Part shown: piece by piece, positions 1 to 5,942 of the stretch | Position numbering within the stretch: the first letter of the stretch is position 1 | Layout: each line of letters opens with the position of its first letter | DNA from: Candidatus Cloacimonadota bacterium | Lineage (GTDB): Bacteria; Cloacimonadota; Cloacimonadia; Cloacimonadales; Cloacimonadaceae | Direction: 5' to 3' | Assembly (NCBI GenBank): GCA_023228125.1 | Contig: JALOBT010000075.1 | Coordinates: 1 to 6,267 of the forward strand | Length of the DNA stretch: 6,267 nucleotides | Notes under the pieces: generated by a model | Seen by the model: the letters and a program-made list of their open reading frames with translations, nothing else | Told to the model about the DNA's origin: nothing | The model's database searches: none | Position numbers and translations under genes: made by a program

Positions 1-23
1 TCCTGTGTCGTTTACATGAAAGC

Positions 24-104
24 TGTGAGTCTTGGAGTTCAAAGTGCCTAAGATAACTATCAATTTACCATAAGCTTAGCGGCACTTTGGACTTCAAGCG
101 ACAA
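24..104 (+). repeat. Hairpin repeat unit 1 with its flanking 26-nt repeat halves
   Basis: Bases 31-48 pair with 81-98 over 18 base pairs with no mismatch if G-T wobbles are allowed (35-94 and 39-90). The outer arms are TTGGAGTTCAA (32-42) and TTGGACTTCAA (87-97). The inner six bases are AGTGCC (43-48) and GGCACT (81-86). The 32 nt loop contains GATAA (52-56) and ATTTAC (63-68), both also found in unit 2. TAAG (49-52) can pair with CTTA (75-78) across a two-base bulge. On the opposite strand the two wobbles become A-C mismatches, so the fold favours the + strand. The outer flanks TGTGAGTC (24-31) and GCGACAA (98-104) recur inverted at 783-808 without the hairpin. This could be a structured RNA, a MITE-like element or a ssDNA recombination site; the sequence does not decide. 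Confidence 0.8.
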
Positions 105-297
105 TAGCAACAGCATTTTCCTCGTCCAGGATTACGCGTTCAAATACGAGCTTGTGAGATGCCCTTGCGTGCCGAAAAGGAGATTTATGTATAAGCTAAT
201 AGTTGTCCGTTTTGACAGCAGCAGCGGCAGTTTTGACGATGCCGAGTTTAATAGGTTCTGCGAGCAGCACAGTATTCTCAAGATCGAAAAAGAAACT

Positions 298-387
298 TTG
301 AACTCCATACTAACAGCTTTTGGAGTTCAAGCCGGCTTGATAAACCATGCATTTACAGTTAATTATACTGCCGGCTTGGACTTCAAA
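298..387 (+). repeat. Hairpin repeat unit 2 plus adjacent inverted arm
   Basis: Bases 319-336 pair with 370-387 over 18 base pairs, with wobbles at 323-383 and 327-379, the same two positions within the arm as in unit 1. Outer arms are TTGGAGTTCAA (320-330) and TTGGACTTCAA (376-386). The inner stem is GCCGGC (331-336) with GCCGGC (370-375), against AGTGCC/GGCACT in unit 1. The 33 nt loop carries GATAA (339-343) and ATTTAC (351-356), as in unit 1. An inverted left arm, TTGAACTCCA (298-307), lies 12 nt upstream of the left arm and is perfectly complementary to 321-330, allowing an alternative smaller hairpin. The unit sits inside the open frame of the truncated gene. Confidence 0.8.
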
Positions 388-430
388 CAGCAGAACCAGT
401 GGCTTGGACTTCAAACAGCAGGAGCAGTAC
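375..430 (+). repeat. 28-bp tandem duplication carrying the 11-mer arm
   Basis: Two adjacent 28 nt units, 375-402 and 403-430, share CTTGGACTTCAAACAGCAG exactly and differ at four later positions. Each contains one TTGGACTTCAA arm (376-386 and 404-414). The second arm has no partner of its own nearby, so unit 2 ends with two alternative right arms. The duplication probably arose by slippage or unequal exchange after the hairpin unit was in place. Confidence 0.8.
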
Positions 431-481
431 AAAGTTTGGATACGCACCAGCTGAAGCTGATGGAACGGCCGGATAAATCCA

Positions 482-593
482 GCGTTACGATGCGTTAAGA
501 TGCTCTTGTGCACCAAGATATCGAAGTAAAAGTGAATGTTCCTGTGTCGTTAGATGTGTCGTTAAATAGTCGTTAAATAGTGGCGTTAGATAG
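482..593 (+). repeat. Short degenerate tandem repeats built on CGTTA
   Basis: GCGTTACGAT (482-491) is followed directly by GCGTTAAGAT (492-501). Further on, four units run head to tail: TGTCGTTAGATG (545-556), TGTCGTTAAATAG (557-569), TCGTTAAATAG (570-580) and TGGCGTTAGATAG (581-593). All share a TCGTTA or GCGTTA core. The 12-mer TCCTGTGTCGTT at 540-551 also occurs at the very start of the window (1-12), suggesting the block is itself repeated. No gene is apparent here; the short open frame across it contains nothing recognisable. Confidence 0.65.
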
Positions 594-639
594 CAAATCC
601 TATATGTATTTGATCCCTTCTCCCTCTTTCCAAGGCGTC

Positions 640-712
640 GATCACATCTTTATCTACCGTTAATCAAGCGTTAATTATTAACGCTTGATTAACGGTAGAT
701 AAAGATATGATC
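640..712. repeat. 73-nt near-perfect palindrome
   Basis: Arms 640-675 and 677-712 are complementary at 35 of 36 positions, with the single mismatch C645/A707 and a one-base centre at T676. The arms contain CCGTTAATCAAGCG and its inverse, so the core repeats a CGTTAAT motif related to the tandem repeats just upstream. There is no downstream T-run, so a simple intrinsic terminator is unlikely. It ends 11 nt before the ATG at 724, and the AAGAGG that could serve as its ribosome binding site begins immediately after the right arm. Possible roles are a 5' UTR hairpin, a dimeric protein's binding site, a cruciform, or a dispersed intergenic palindrome. Confidence 0.9.
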
Positions 713-723
713 AAGAGGCTGAA

Positions 724-879
724 ATGAGCAAGGAGAACCCCAGAATGCTGGTTTATCCGGATGAAAAAGAAAAAGACTCTCTTTGTCGCTTGAAGTCCAA
801 GACTCACACGATCCGCCCGATTTGTGTTCTATCATCATCATTCATATGCAGGAATTGGGTTTTCGCCCAAAACCCCTAG
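724..879 (+). CDS. Possible small or truncated protein of 51 residues
   Basis: ATG at 724 is preceded by AAGAGG (713-718) with five bases between, a good ribosome binding site position. The first 19 or so residues (MSKENPRMLVYPDEKEKDS) read like a natural N-terminus. The frame then enters the inverted TTGTCGCTTGAAGTCCAA repeat (783-800) and the duplicated block that starts at 809, and stops at TAG 877-879. I do not recognise a family. The pattern repeats that of the gene at 187: a plausible start followed by loss of coding character exactly at an 11-mer repeat. It is either a gene fragment or a chance frame. Confidence 0.25.
   Translation: MSKENPRMLVYPDEKEKDSLCRLKSKTHTIRPICVLSSSFICRNWVFAQNP
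783..808 (-). repeat. 26-nt inverted copy of the unit 1 flanks without the hairpin
   Basis: Read on the - strand this is TGTGAGTC, then TTGGACTTCAA, then GCGACAA. Bases 783-800 are the exact reverse complement of 87-104. Bases 790-808 are the reverse complement of 24-42 with one mismatch. It therefore equals unit 1 with everything between the two 11-mers removed, leaving a single 11-mer. Homology to the left site stops at both edges of the 26 nt. It may be an unoccupied site, or a collapsed copy after recombination between the 11-mers. Confidence 0.8.
809..867 (+). repeat. Direct repeat, copy A (second copy at 903-964)
   Basis: CGATCCGCCCGATTTGTG begins a 59 nt block that recurs 94 bp downstream with three substitutions and one extra ATC triplet. 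The block includes ATCATCATCATT and CATATGCAGG, and ends in TTGGGTTTTCGCC. At the end of copy A the sequence continues as GGGTTTTCGCCCAAAACCCC (857-876), a 7-bp hairpin GGGTTTT/AAAACCC. It is followed by CTTTTT (880-885), which could act as a weak intrinsic terminator. Its recurrence elsewhere argues that it is mainly a repeat. Confidence 0.85.
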
Positions 880-1145
880 CTTTTTAATCCAACAAATCCT
901 CTCGATCCGCCCAATCTGTGTTCTATCATCATCATCATTCATATGCAGGACTTGGGTTTTCGCCATTTTCGCCAGCTTGGGTTTTCGCCCAAAACCCCTA
1001 CAACCCACTTATGCGTGACTTGGGAAGAGGAATTTAGCAGTCTCCAGCCCACTAAGCACAGTACTCAGCTAAAATCTTCTTGACTTAATAGCAAAGCTCT
1101 CAAAGAGTGTAAGACAAAGAAAAAGAACAGGAAAAGGATAATTTA
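880..1145. other. Intergenic leader upstream of comM
   Basis: Apart from repeat copy B there is no supported gene between the end of the small frame at 879 and comM. Bases 1001-1145 are non-repetitive and presumably hold the promoter of the comM block. TTGACT at 1080-1085 resembles a -35 box, but no good -10 element lies 16-18 nt downstream, so no promoter is called. Confidence 0.5.
903..1000 (+). repeat. Direct repeat, copy B, plus extra copy of the GGGTTTT hairpin
   Basis: Bases 903-964 repeat 809-867. After TTGGGTTTTCGCC (952-964) a short ATTTTCGCCAG follows, and then CTTGGGTTTTCGCCCAAAAC begins another complete hairpin segment (976-1000) ending ACCCCTA. The terminal motif is thus present three times in about 150 bp: 855-878, partially at 952-964, and 976-1000. 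Copy B's hairpin is not followed by a T-run. This looks like locally expanded intergenic repeat sequence. Confidence 0.8.
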
Positions 1146-2690
1146 ATGGTCGGAATTGCATTGACATACACTACTTTGGGCATAGATGCGCTTCAGGTTT
1201 CCGTGGAGTGTGACCGCGCTGGCAATATGCAGCACAGCGTCAATATCGTGGGCATGCCCTCAAACTCTGTGAAAGAGAGCAAGGACCGGGTCTTTGCCGC
1301 CATCCGCAATAGCAAACTGAGCTATCATACCGGGCGTTATACCATTAACTTAGCGCCGGCGGATATCAAGAAGGATTCCTCTTCGCTGGATCTGCCCATT
1401 GCGATCTCGATCTTGATGAATAATGACAAGGTGCCCGAGGCTGCTCTGAAGAAGATCGGCATCATCGGTGAGCTCTCCCTGGATGGCAATGTGCGCCCTG
1501 TGGATGGGGTTCTGCCCATCGCCATCGCCGCCAAACGTGATGATCTGGACCTTTTGATCGTGCCGCATGAAAATGCCGAAGAAGCTGCTATAATAGAGGG
1601 TCTCACCGTGATTCCCGTTACCTCACTCTGGGAAACCGTGCAATTTCTGAAAGGTGAGGCCACCATCCTGCCCGCCACGGTGGATAGGGAGAGGATCTTC
1701 CAGGTGCTCAATGACTTTCCTTTGGATATGCATGACGTGAAGGGGCAATTTCAGGTAAAACGCGCTCTGGAAGTAGCCGCAGCGGGAGGGCACAACCTGC
1801 TGATGATAGGGCCTCCCGGCTCTGGCAAAACCATGCTGGCCCGGCGCGTGCCTACCATCCTGCCAGAGCTCACTTTGGACGAAGCTTTAGAGGCTACCAA
1901 GATCCACAGTGTAGCCGGTTTTTCCAAAGATTTTAAGAACGGAATCCTGACTACCAGAGCCTTTCGCAGCCCCCATCATACGATAAGTGATGTGGCCCTA
2001 ATCGGCGGCGGAGCCTTCCCCAAACCAGGCGAGGTCAGCCTTTCCCACCGCGGAGTTTTGTTCCTGGATGAACTGCCAGAATTCAAGCGAGCCGTCCTGG
2101 AAGTCTTACGTCAACCCCTGGAAGATGGTGTGGTGACCATCGCCAGAGCCACCACCAGCCTGACTTTCCCGGCCGAATTTATGCTCATTGCCTCCATGAA
2201 CCCCTGTCCCTGCGGCTATTTTGGTGCCAATATCCCCAATCACGCCTGCACTTGCGAAAGTGGCATGGTGGCGCGCTATCGGAACCGCGTTTCCGGCCCG
2301 CTGCTGGATAGGATCGACATCCATGTGGAGGTGCCTGCTGTGGCTTATGCGGATTTAGCAGCACTGCCTTCCGGAGATACATCGGCCACCATCCGGCAAA
2401 GGGTGAATAAGGCACGCGAGGTCCAACATCACCGGTTTCAGGAGCTTGGCATCTTCAATAACAGCCAGATGAATAGCAAGATGATGCGCAAATTCTGCAA
2501 GATGGATGAGGCCAGTAACGCCCTGATGCAAAACGCTATAGACAAAATGGGCTATTCCGCCCGGGTCTTTGACCGCATCCTGAAAGTGGCGCGCACCATC
2601 GCAGATTTGGAAGGCCTGGCCAATATCAGTAGCGAACACATCTCCGAGGCCATCCAATACCGGACTCTGGATAGAAAGTATTGGCAATAA
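1146..2690 (+). CDS. comM: ComM/YifB family Mg-chelatase-like AAA+ ATPase
   Basis: A 514-residue protein, close to the usual 500-515 of the family. Residues about 1-170 form the ChlI N-terminal domain (S5/Lon-protease-like fold), with the conserved NIVGMP (33-38) and NLAPADIKK (68-76). The AAA+ module follows: Walker A GPPGSGKT (222-229), RSPHHT (274-279), Walker B GVLFLDE (303-309) and SGPLLDRID (383-391), the sensor/arginine region. A C-terminal Mg-chelatase subdomain (about 410-514) ends it. Four cysteines in two CxC pairs (C354/C356 and C368/C370) are the usual zinc-like cluster of YifB proteins. In Vibrio cholerae ComM is a hexameric helicase promoting branch migration during natural transformation; most other homologues are uncharacterised. 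AAGG (1134-1137) precedes ATG 1146. It heads the block, with 38 nt to the serpin gene. No key residue is missing. Confidence 0.96.
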   Translation: MVGIALTYTTLGIDALQVSVECDRAGNMQHSVNIVGMPSNSVKESKDRVFAAIRNSKLSYHTGRYTINLAPADIKKDSSSLDLPIAISILMNNDKVPEAALKKIGIIGELSLDGNVRPVDGVLPIAIAAKRDDLDLLIVPHENAEEAAIIEGLTVIPVTSLWETVQFLKGEATILPATVDRERIFQVLNDFPLDMHDVKGQFQVKRALEVAAAGGHNLLMIGPPGSGKTMLARRVPTILPELTLDEALEATKIHSVAGFSKDFKNGILTTRAFRSPHHTISDVALIGGGAFPKPGEVSLSHRGVLFLDELPEFKRAVLEVLRQPLEDGVVTIARATTSLTFPAEFMLIASMNPCPCGYFGANIPNHACTCESGMVARYRNRVSGPLLDRIDIHVEVPAVAYADLAALPSGDTSATIRQRVNKAREVQHHRFQELGIFNNSQMNSKMMRKFCKMDEASNALMQNAIDKMGYSARVFDRILKVARTIADLEGLANISSEHISEAIQYRTLDRKYWQ

Positions 2691-2728
2691 AACTTTAAGA
2701 ATAAACAGAATTAAACGAGGAATACAAG

Positions 2729-4063
2729 ATGAAAAAGATAGCTTTTTACCTGCTCTGCCTGCTGATGGCTATGCAAGTAACGTCCTGCAGCAAAAACAAA
2801 GCGGAGGCCGGCACTTCTGCTCAGGAAGAGAATCAGGCCAGCCAGGATGATTTTGCGGGCACCGTGAGTGTAGATGAGGCGGCACAAGAGCTGCTGGAAT
2901 CCACCATCAAAGCCGAGGAGCAGAACAACGATTTTAGCTTTCGCCTGTGGGCCATGATAGATCAGGAAGGGGAAAATGCCTTCTTCTCTCCTTATAGCAT
3001 AAATACCGCTCTGGCGATGGTTTACAATGGTTCAAAAGGCAATACTGCCACAGAGCTGGCCCGTGTGATGGGCTATGATTTTGCGCCTGAAACAGCCCAT
3101 CCGACTTTGACTAAGATGCAAGAAAAGCTGAATCAAGCGGAAGAGGCTGAAGTAAGTGTGGCCAATGCCATCTTTACCGCTGAAGAAAACCAGGATCGCC
3201 TCTTGCCAGATTACCTTGAACTGCTCAAAAAAGAGTATCTTGCCCAGCACCAAAGCCTGAATTTTGCCCAGGCCCAGGAAACTGCCAATTTCATCAATAA
3301 ATGGGTGGCAGAAAAGACCAGGAATCGCATCAAAGACATGGTGGATGCCGGACAGGTGAAGGGCAGCAATAACGGCCTCTTTTTGGCCAACGCCATCTAT
3401 TTCAAAGCCACGTGGCTCAATCAATTTGACAAATACTCCACCCGTGAGGATGTCTTTTATACCAGCTCGGCCCGGCGCAAGGAAGAATCAAAACAGATCG
3501 ATATGATGCAGATCAAAGCGCATTTTCCTTACGCCAAAATCCCTGGCTATCAACTGCTGGAGCTGCCTTATGAAGACCCCGAATTTGCCATGCTCCTGGT
3601 CTTGCCAGACGAGATCAAAGGCATCAAAGCAGACCTGAGTGCAAAGACTCTCATAGAATGGCAAAATGCGCTCAGCAGACCCAGGAAGGTGAAGGTATTT
3701 ATCCCGCGTTTCAAAATGGAAGAAAGCCTGGACAAGCTGGTGAATATCTTCCAGGATATGGGCATGAAAGACGCCTTTAGTGGGTCAAGAGCGGATTTTA
3801 GCGGCATCATGAAATATGTCCCCAGTGCCAATCTCTATATATCCAGTATAGCGCACAAGGCCTTTTTGGAGGTCAAGGAAGCAGGTACCGAGGCCGCCGC
3901 CGCCACCGTAATCGGCATGGCTACCTCATCTATGCCGCCGCCAGAGCCGGAAATGCCTGTATTCAGAGCGGATAAACCCTTTCTCTGCCTGATCTTGCAC
4001 AAACCAGATAATACCATCCTCTTTGCCGGCAAGGTGGTGAATCCAGAAGCGGCTGAGGAATAA
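2729..4063 (+). CDS. Lipoprotein serpin (serine protease inhibitor, family I4)
   Basis: A 444-residue protein. A signal peptide (1-19) ends in a lipobox-like VTSC, making C20 the lipidated residue. The next residue is Ser, not Asp, which by the E. coli rule favours the outer membrane. Residues 21-65 are a Glu/Gln-rich linker, and the serpin fold spans about 66-438. Landmarks are FFSPYSI (85-91), NAIYFKATW (221-229), the hinge GTEAAAAT (386-393) and the family signature FRADKPFLCLI (412-422). Small residues through the hinge (P15-P8) mark an inhibitory serpin able to insert its loop. Counting from the hinge puts P1 near S400, in GMATSSM; there is no Arg or Lys, so trypsin-like targets are unlikely. 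A Pro-rich PPPEPEMP (403-410) lengthens the distal loop. AGGA (2718-2721) precedes ATG 2729. Likely role: protecting the envelope from external or own proteases. Confidence 0.95.
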   Translation: MKKIAFYLLCLLMAMQVTSCSKNKAEAGTSAQEENQASQDDFAGTVSVDEAAQELLESTIKAEEQNNDFSFRLWAMIDQEGENAFFSPYSINTALAMVYNGSKGNTATELARVMGYDFAPETAHPTLTKMQEKLNQAEEAEVSVANAIFTAEENQDRLLPDYLELLKKEYLAQHQSLNFAQAQETANFINKWVAEKTRNRIKDMVDAGQVKGSNNGLFLANAIYFKATWLNQFDKYSTREDVFYTSSARRKEESKQIDMMQIKAHFPYAKIPGYQLLELPYEDPEFAMLLVLPDEIKGIKADLSAKTLIEWQNALSRPRKVKVFIPRFKMEESLDKLVNIFQDMGMKDAFSGSRADFSGIMKYVPSANLYISSIAHKAFLEVKEAGTEAAAATVIGMATSSMPPPEPEMPVFRADKPFLCLILHKPDNTILFAGKVVNPEAAEE

Positions 4064-4102
4064 GTGCTCTCTTGGGTGCTAAGCCCGTAGCTGGAAGAGA
4101 CG

Positions 4103-5566
4103 ATGAAGCTCAGCAATCCTTGCCACACTGGCTTTGCGTCTGCCACCCTGCTTATAGCTTTACTGCTAATAGCTTTGCCCGTAGGGGTCTGGGGGCTGAA
4201 TCAGGCGGAACTAACTGCAAAGCTCGATCAGATGGTGGGTTCTCCCCTGGTAAATGGCGCAGATATTGCCATCGCCGTCTTTGATCCCGCCGATAGTAGC
4301 GAGATTTATGCCTACAGGAGCAAGGCAGCACTTATTCCGGCCTCCGTCACCAAGCTTTTTACATCCGCCGCCGCCTTGACAGAGCTGCATCCGGATTTTC
4401 GCTTTCAGACGCAGATCGGGTATCGGGGTGAAATCCAATCCGGTGCCTTGACGGGAGATCTAATCATCAAAGCGGGTGGAGACCCCAGTTGGGCGGCTGA
4501 GATCTTCCCGGAAGGTGCGCATCAGGTCTTCGAAATCTGGGCAGATTCCCTGGCCGCGCATGGCATCTCGTCCATCAGCGGAAACATTGTGGTAGATACT
4601 TCCCTGTATCCCACTCAGCTTTTTAGTACTTACTGGAGTCCGCATGACAAGGCCCGCGGATATGCCCCTCCCATCAGCCCCTTGTCCTTCAATAAGAATG
4701 CGCTGGATCTGGAAGTCACAGGGGCAAGAGCTTCCGGTAGGCCGGCCACTGTCATGGAAAAGCATGGCTACGGCTATATGAGCCTCGACAACCGCGTTAA
4801 AACCTCGGCCAGGGACAGACGGGCCAGGGTTTCATATCAGAGAGCCACTGCGCCCCGTGCGATCGCTATCACTGGCTCTGTGCCGGTTAATGCAAGCGTT
4901 ACCCTGGCTCCTTCCATAGACGATCCTCTGGCTTTCTGCGTGCAAATCATGACTGAGACCTTCCGGAAGCGGGGAATCAGCCTCAGCGGAGCCTATCTTG
5001 CTGAAAATACTTCAATTGATCCGCCCTTCCTACTTTTTACCTATAGCTCGGTCGCGCTCCAGGACATCAACCAGGTGATGATGAAGAAAAGCTGTAACTT
5101 CATAGCAGAGATGCTCTACCACTATCTGGGAAAAGGAGAGGCAGGCACGGCAAGACCGATCTCAGAGCTTTGCGAGGCGATCGGCATCCAAAGCCCTGCA
5201 CTCAAAATAGTGGATGGCAGCGGACTGTCCAGACAGAACCAAATCAGCCCTGCGGACCTGGGCAAACTGCTCTGCCACAGCTATCACCAGGATTGGTTCG
5301 AGAGCTTCTTACCAGCTCTTCCGATCGCCGGAATAGATGGAACCCTGAAAAAACGTTTTGCTACAGCCACCTCCCAAGCCCAGGTCTTTGCCAAAAGCGG
5401 AGGCATGACCGGGATCAGCAATCTGGCCGGATACTTCGAAGGCAGGGATGGTCAGCTTTATGCCTTTGTGATCTTCGGTAACGATTTTAGCAAGGCCGCA
5501 AACGGCAGAAAATGGGCAGAAAGCATCTGTGATCAGCTAATTCTTTTTGAGGGAACTAAGGATTAA
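4103..5566 (+). CDS. dacB: D-alanyl-D-alanine carboxypeptidase/endopeptidase, PBP4 type (peptidase S13)
   Basis: A 487-residue protein, close to E. coli PBP4 (477). A hydrophobic segment at about 11-30 is a signal peptide, with cleavage plausible after G31. All three penicillin-binding motifs are present: SVTK (S81 nucleophile, K84), SCN (330-332) and KSG (431-433). Further family marks are GDLIIKAGGDPS (118-129), YAPPISPLSFNKNA (187-200), DGSGLSR (371-377) and GTLKKRF (413-419). The insertion between SVTK and SCN, about 245 residues, is typical of S13. The enzyme acts in the periplasm, trimming the terminal D-Ala of peptidoglycan stem peptides and cutting cross-links. ATG 4103 follows GGAAGAG (4093-4099), rather close to the start. 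It lies 39 nt after the serpin gene, so it is probably co-transcribed and last in the block. No key residue is missing. Confidence 0.95.
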   Translation: MKLSNPCHTGFASATLLIALLLIALPVGVWGLNQAELTAKLDQMVGSPLVNGADIAIAVFDPADSSEIYAYRSKAALIPASVTKLFTSAAALTELHPDFRFQTQIGYRGEIQSGALTGDLIIKAGGDPSWAAEIFPEGAHQVFEIWADSLAAHGISSISGNIVVDTSLYPTQLFSTYWSPHDKARGYAPPISPLSFNKNALDLEVTGARASGRPATVMEKHGYGYMSLDNRVKTSARDRRARVSYQRATAPRAIAITGSVPVNASVTLAPSIDDPLAFCVQIMTETFRKRGISLSGAYLAENTSIDPPFLLFTYSSVALQDINQVMMKKSCNFIAEMLYHYLGKGEAGTARPISELCEAIGIQSPALKIVDGSGLSRQNQISPADLGKLLCHSYHQDWFESFLPALPIAGIDGTLKKRFATATSQAQVFAKSGGMTGISNLAGYFEGRDGQLYAFVIFGNDFSKAANGRKWAESICDQLILFEGTKD

Positions 5567-5595
5567 AAGCGAGAACAGCCGGTAGTATCTCAAAG

Positions 5596-5613
5596 CTTGG
5601 TGTAAAGACCAAG
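5596..5613 (+). terminator. Weak hairpin after dacB, possible terminator
   Basis: CTTGGT (5596-5601) and ACCAAG (5608-5613) form a perfect 6-bp stem with a six-base loop, 29 nt after the dacB stop. The following TCATAATTTT has only a broken T-run, so termination here would be inefficient. It is the only candidate close to the end of the block. Confidence 0.3.
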
Positions 5614-5706
5614 TCATAATTTTCACGGTGGTTGAGAACAGTTTTGCACCCTTTGCCCAGACTACTCTCCCCCCTTAGATCTGCTCTCCTCCGATGCATC
5701 GTAACG

Positions 5707-5742
5707 CTGTCTTCAGACGGCCGTAGCACTGTCTTCAGACGG
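5707..5742 (+). repeat. 14-mer direct repeat
   Basis: CTGTCTTCAGACGG occurs at 5707-5720 and 5729-5742, exactly 22 bp apart with no mismatch. Each copy contains the tiny dyad GTCT-TC-AGAC. Two copies are too few to call an array. A pair of protein binding sites spaced two helical turns apart, or simple slippage, are both possible. Confidence 0.75.
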
Positions 5743-5942
5743 TGCGTGGCCAAGTTTTGCACAGCATGCATATTATCCCCAAAATATCTATATATCATAT
5801 TTATAATACCTATGAAGATAGCCTCTTAGCTCTCATCCATGTCTATTTATTCCTTTTTTGAATTTGCGCATAAAGGCTCATAACTTCGGTTCACTCATCG
5901 ATTCCAATACCTTATCAAAACGAGTCCTGTAGGGACGATATT

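Larger units (their letters stand above)
187..498 (+). pseudogene. Truncated gene: coherent N-terminus, then repeat-derived sequence
   Basis: An ATG at 187 follows AAGGAG at 177-182 with four bases between, so this start is preferred over the upstream in-frame GTG at 154. The frame stays open for 103 codons to TAA at 496-498. Only about the first 36 residues (MYKLIVVRFDSSSGSFDDAE and a following segment ending in KIEKE) look like natural protein. From base 298 the frame is made of TTGGA[G/C]TTCAA repeat arms, a hairpin unit and a 28-bp tandem duplication, giving sequence such as GLDFKQQ and GLQTAG. The start recalls, from memory only, the N-terminal segment (FxxxFDDxxLxxF) of HRDC-domain proteins encoded near reverse transcriptases. 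That is a weak lead, not an assignment. Most likely it is a gene head cut off by repeat insertion or recombination. A short expressed peptide cannot be excluded. Confidence 0.5.
5567..5942. other. Intergenic stretch without a supported gene
   Basis: No open frame here has both a ribosome binding site and recognisable protein character. Contents seen: the post-dacB hairpin; GTTTTGCAC at 5641-5649 and again at 5754-5762; a 14-mer direct repeat (5707-5742); an AT-rich segment around 5763-5820; and a small hairpin GTCC-TGTAG-GGAC (5924-5936) immediately before the possible intron boundary. The last resembles short dispersed intergenic repeats of some anaerobes, from memory only. Confidence 0.55.

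Noticed and set aside
24..104. Integron attC site
   Set aside because: It is an imperfect palindrome of suitable size, but the ends do not match the RYYYAAC and GTTRRRY core sites, and no integrase or cassette structure is visible.
313..391. ACAGC flanking unit 2 as a target-site duplication
   Set aside because: ACAGC at 313-317 and 387-391 is only 5 bp, is not flush with the left arm, and unit 1 shows no matching duplication. Chance is adequate.
24..414. CRISPR array from the recurring TTGGA[G/C]TTCAA
   Set aside because: The repeats are only 11 nt, irregularly spaced and in both orientations, and the sequence between them forms paired stems instead of unique equal-length spacers. No cas gene is present.
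824..1018. 64-residue open frame on the + strand
   Set aside because: It consists almost entirely of the duplicated 60-nt block and hairpin motifs, with no ribosome binding site and no protein-like composition.
1080..1115. Sigma-70 promoter for comM (TTGACT as -35)
   Set aside because: The nearest TA-rich hexamer is about 24 nt away, too far for a standard spacer, and the host's promoter consensus is unknown.
1337..2687. Several antisense frames opposite comM
   Set aside because: They are shadows of the strongly supported comM gene and show no family motifs. The same applies to antisense frames under the serpin and dacB.
5632..5829. 65-residue open frame after dacB
   Set aside because: There is no ribosome binding site, it crosses the 14-mer direct repeat, and it looks like translated intergenic sequence.
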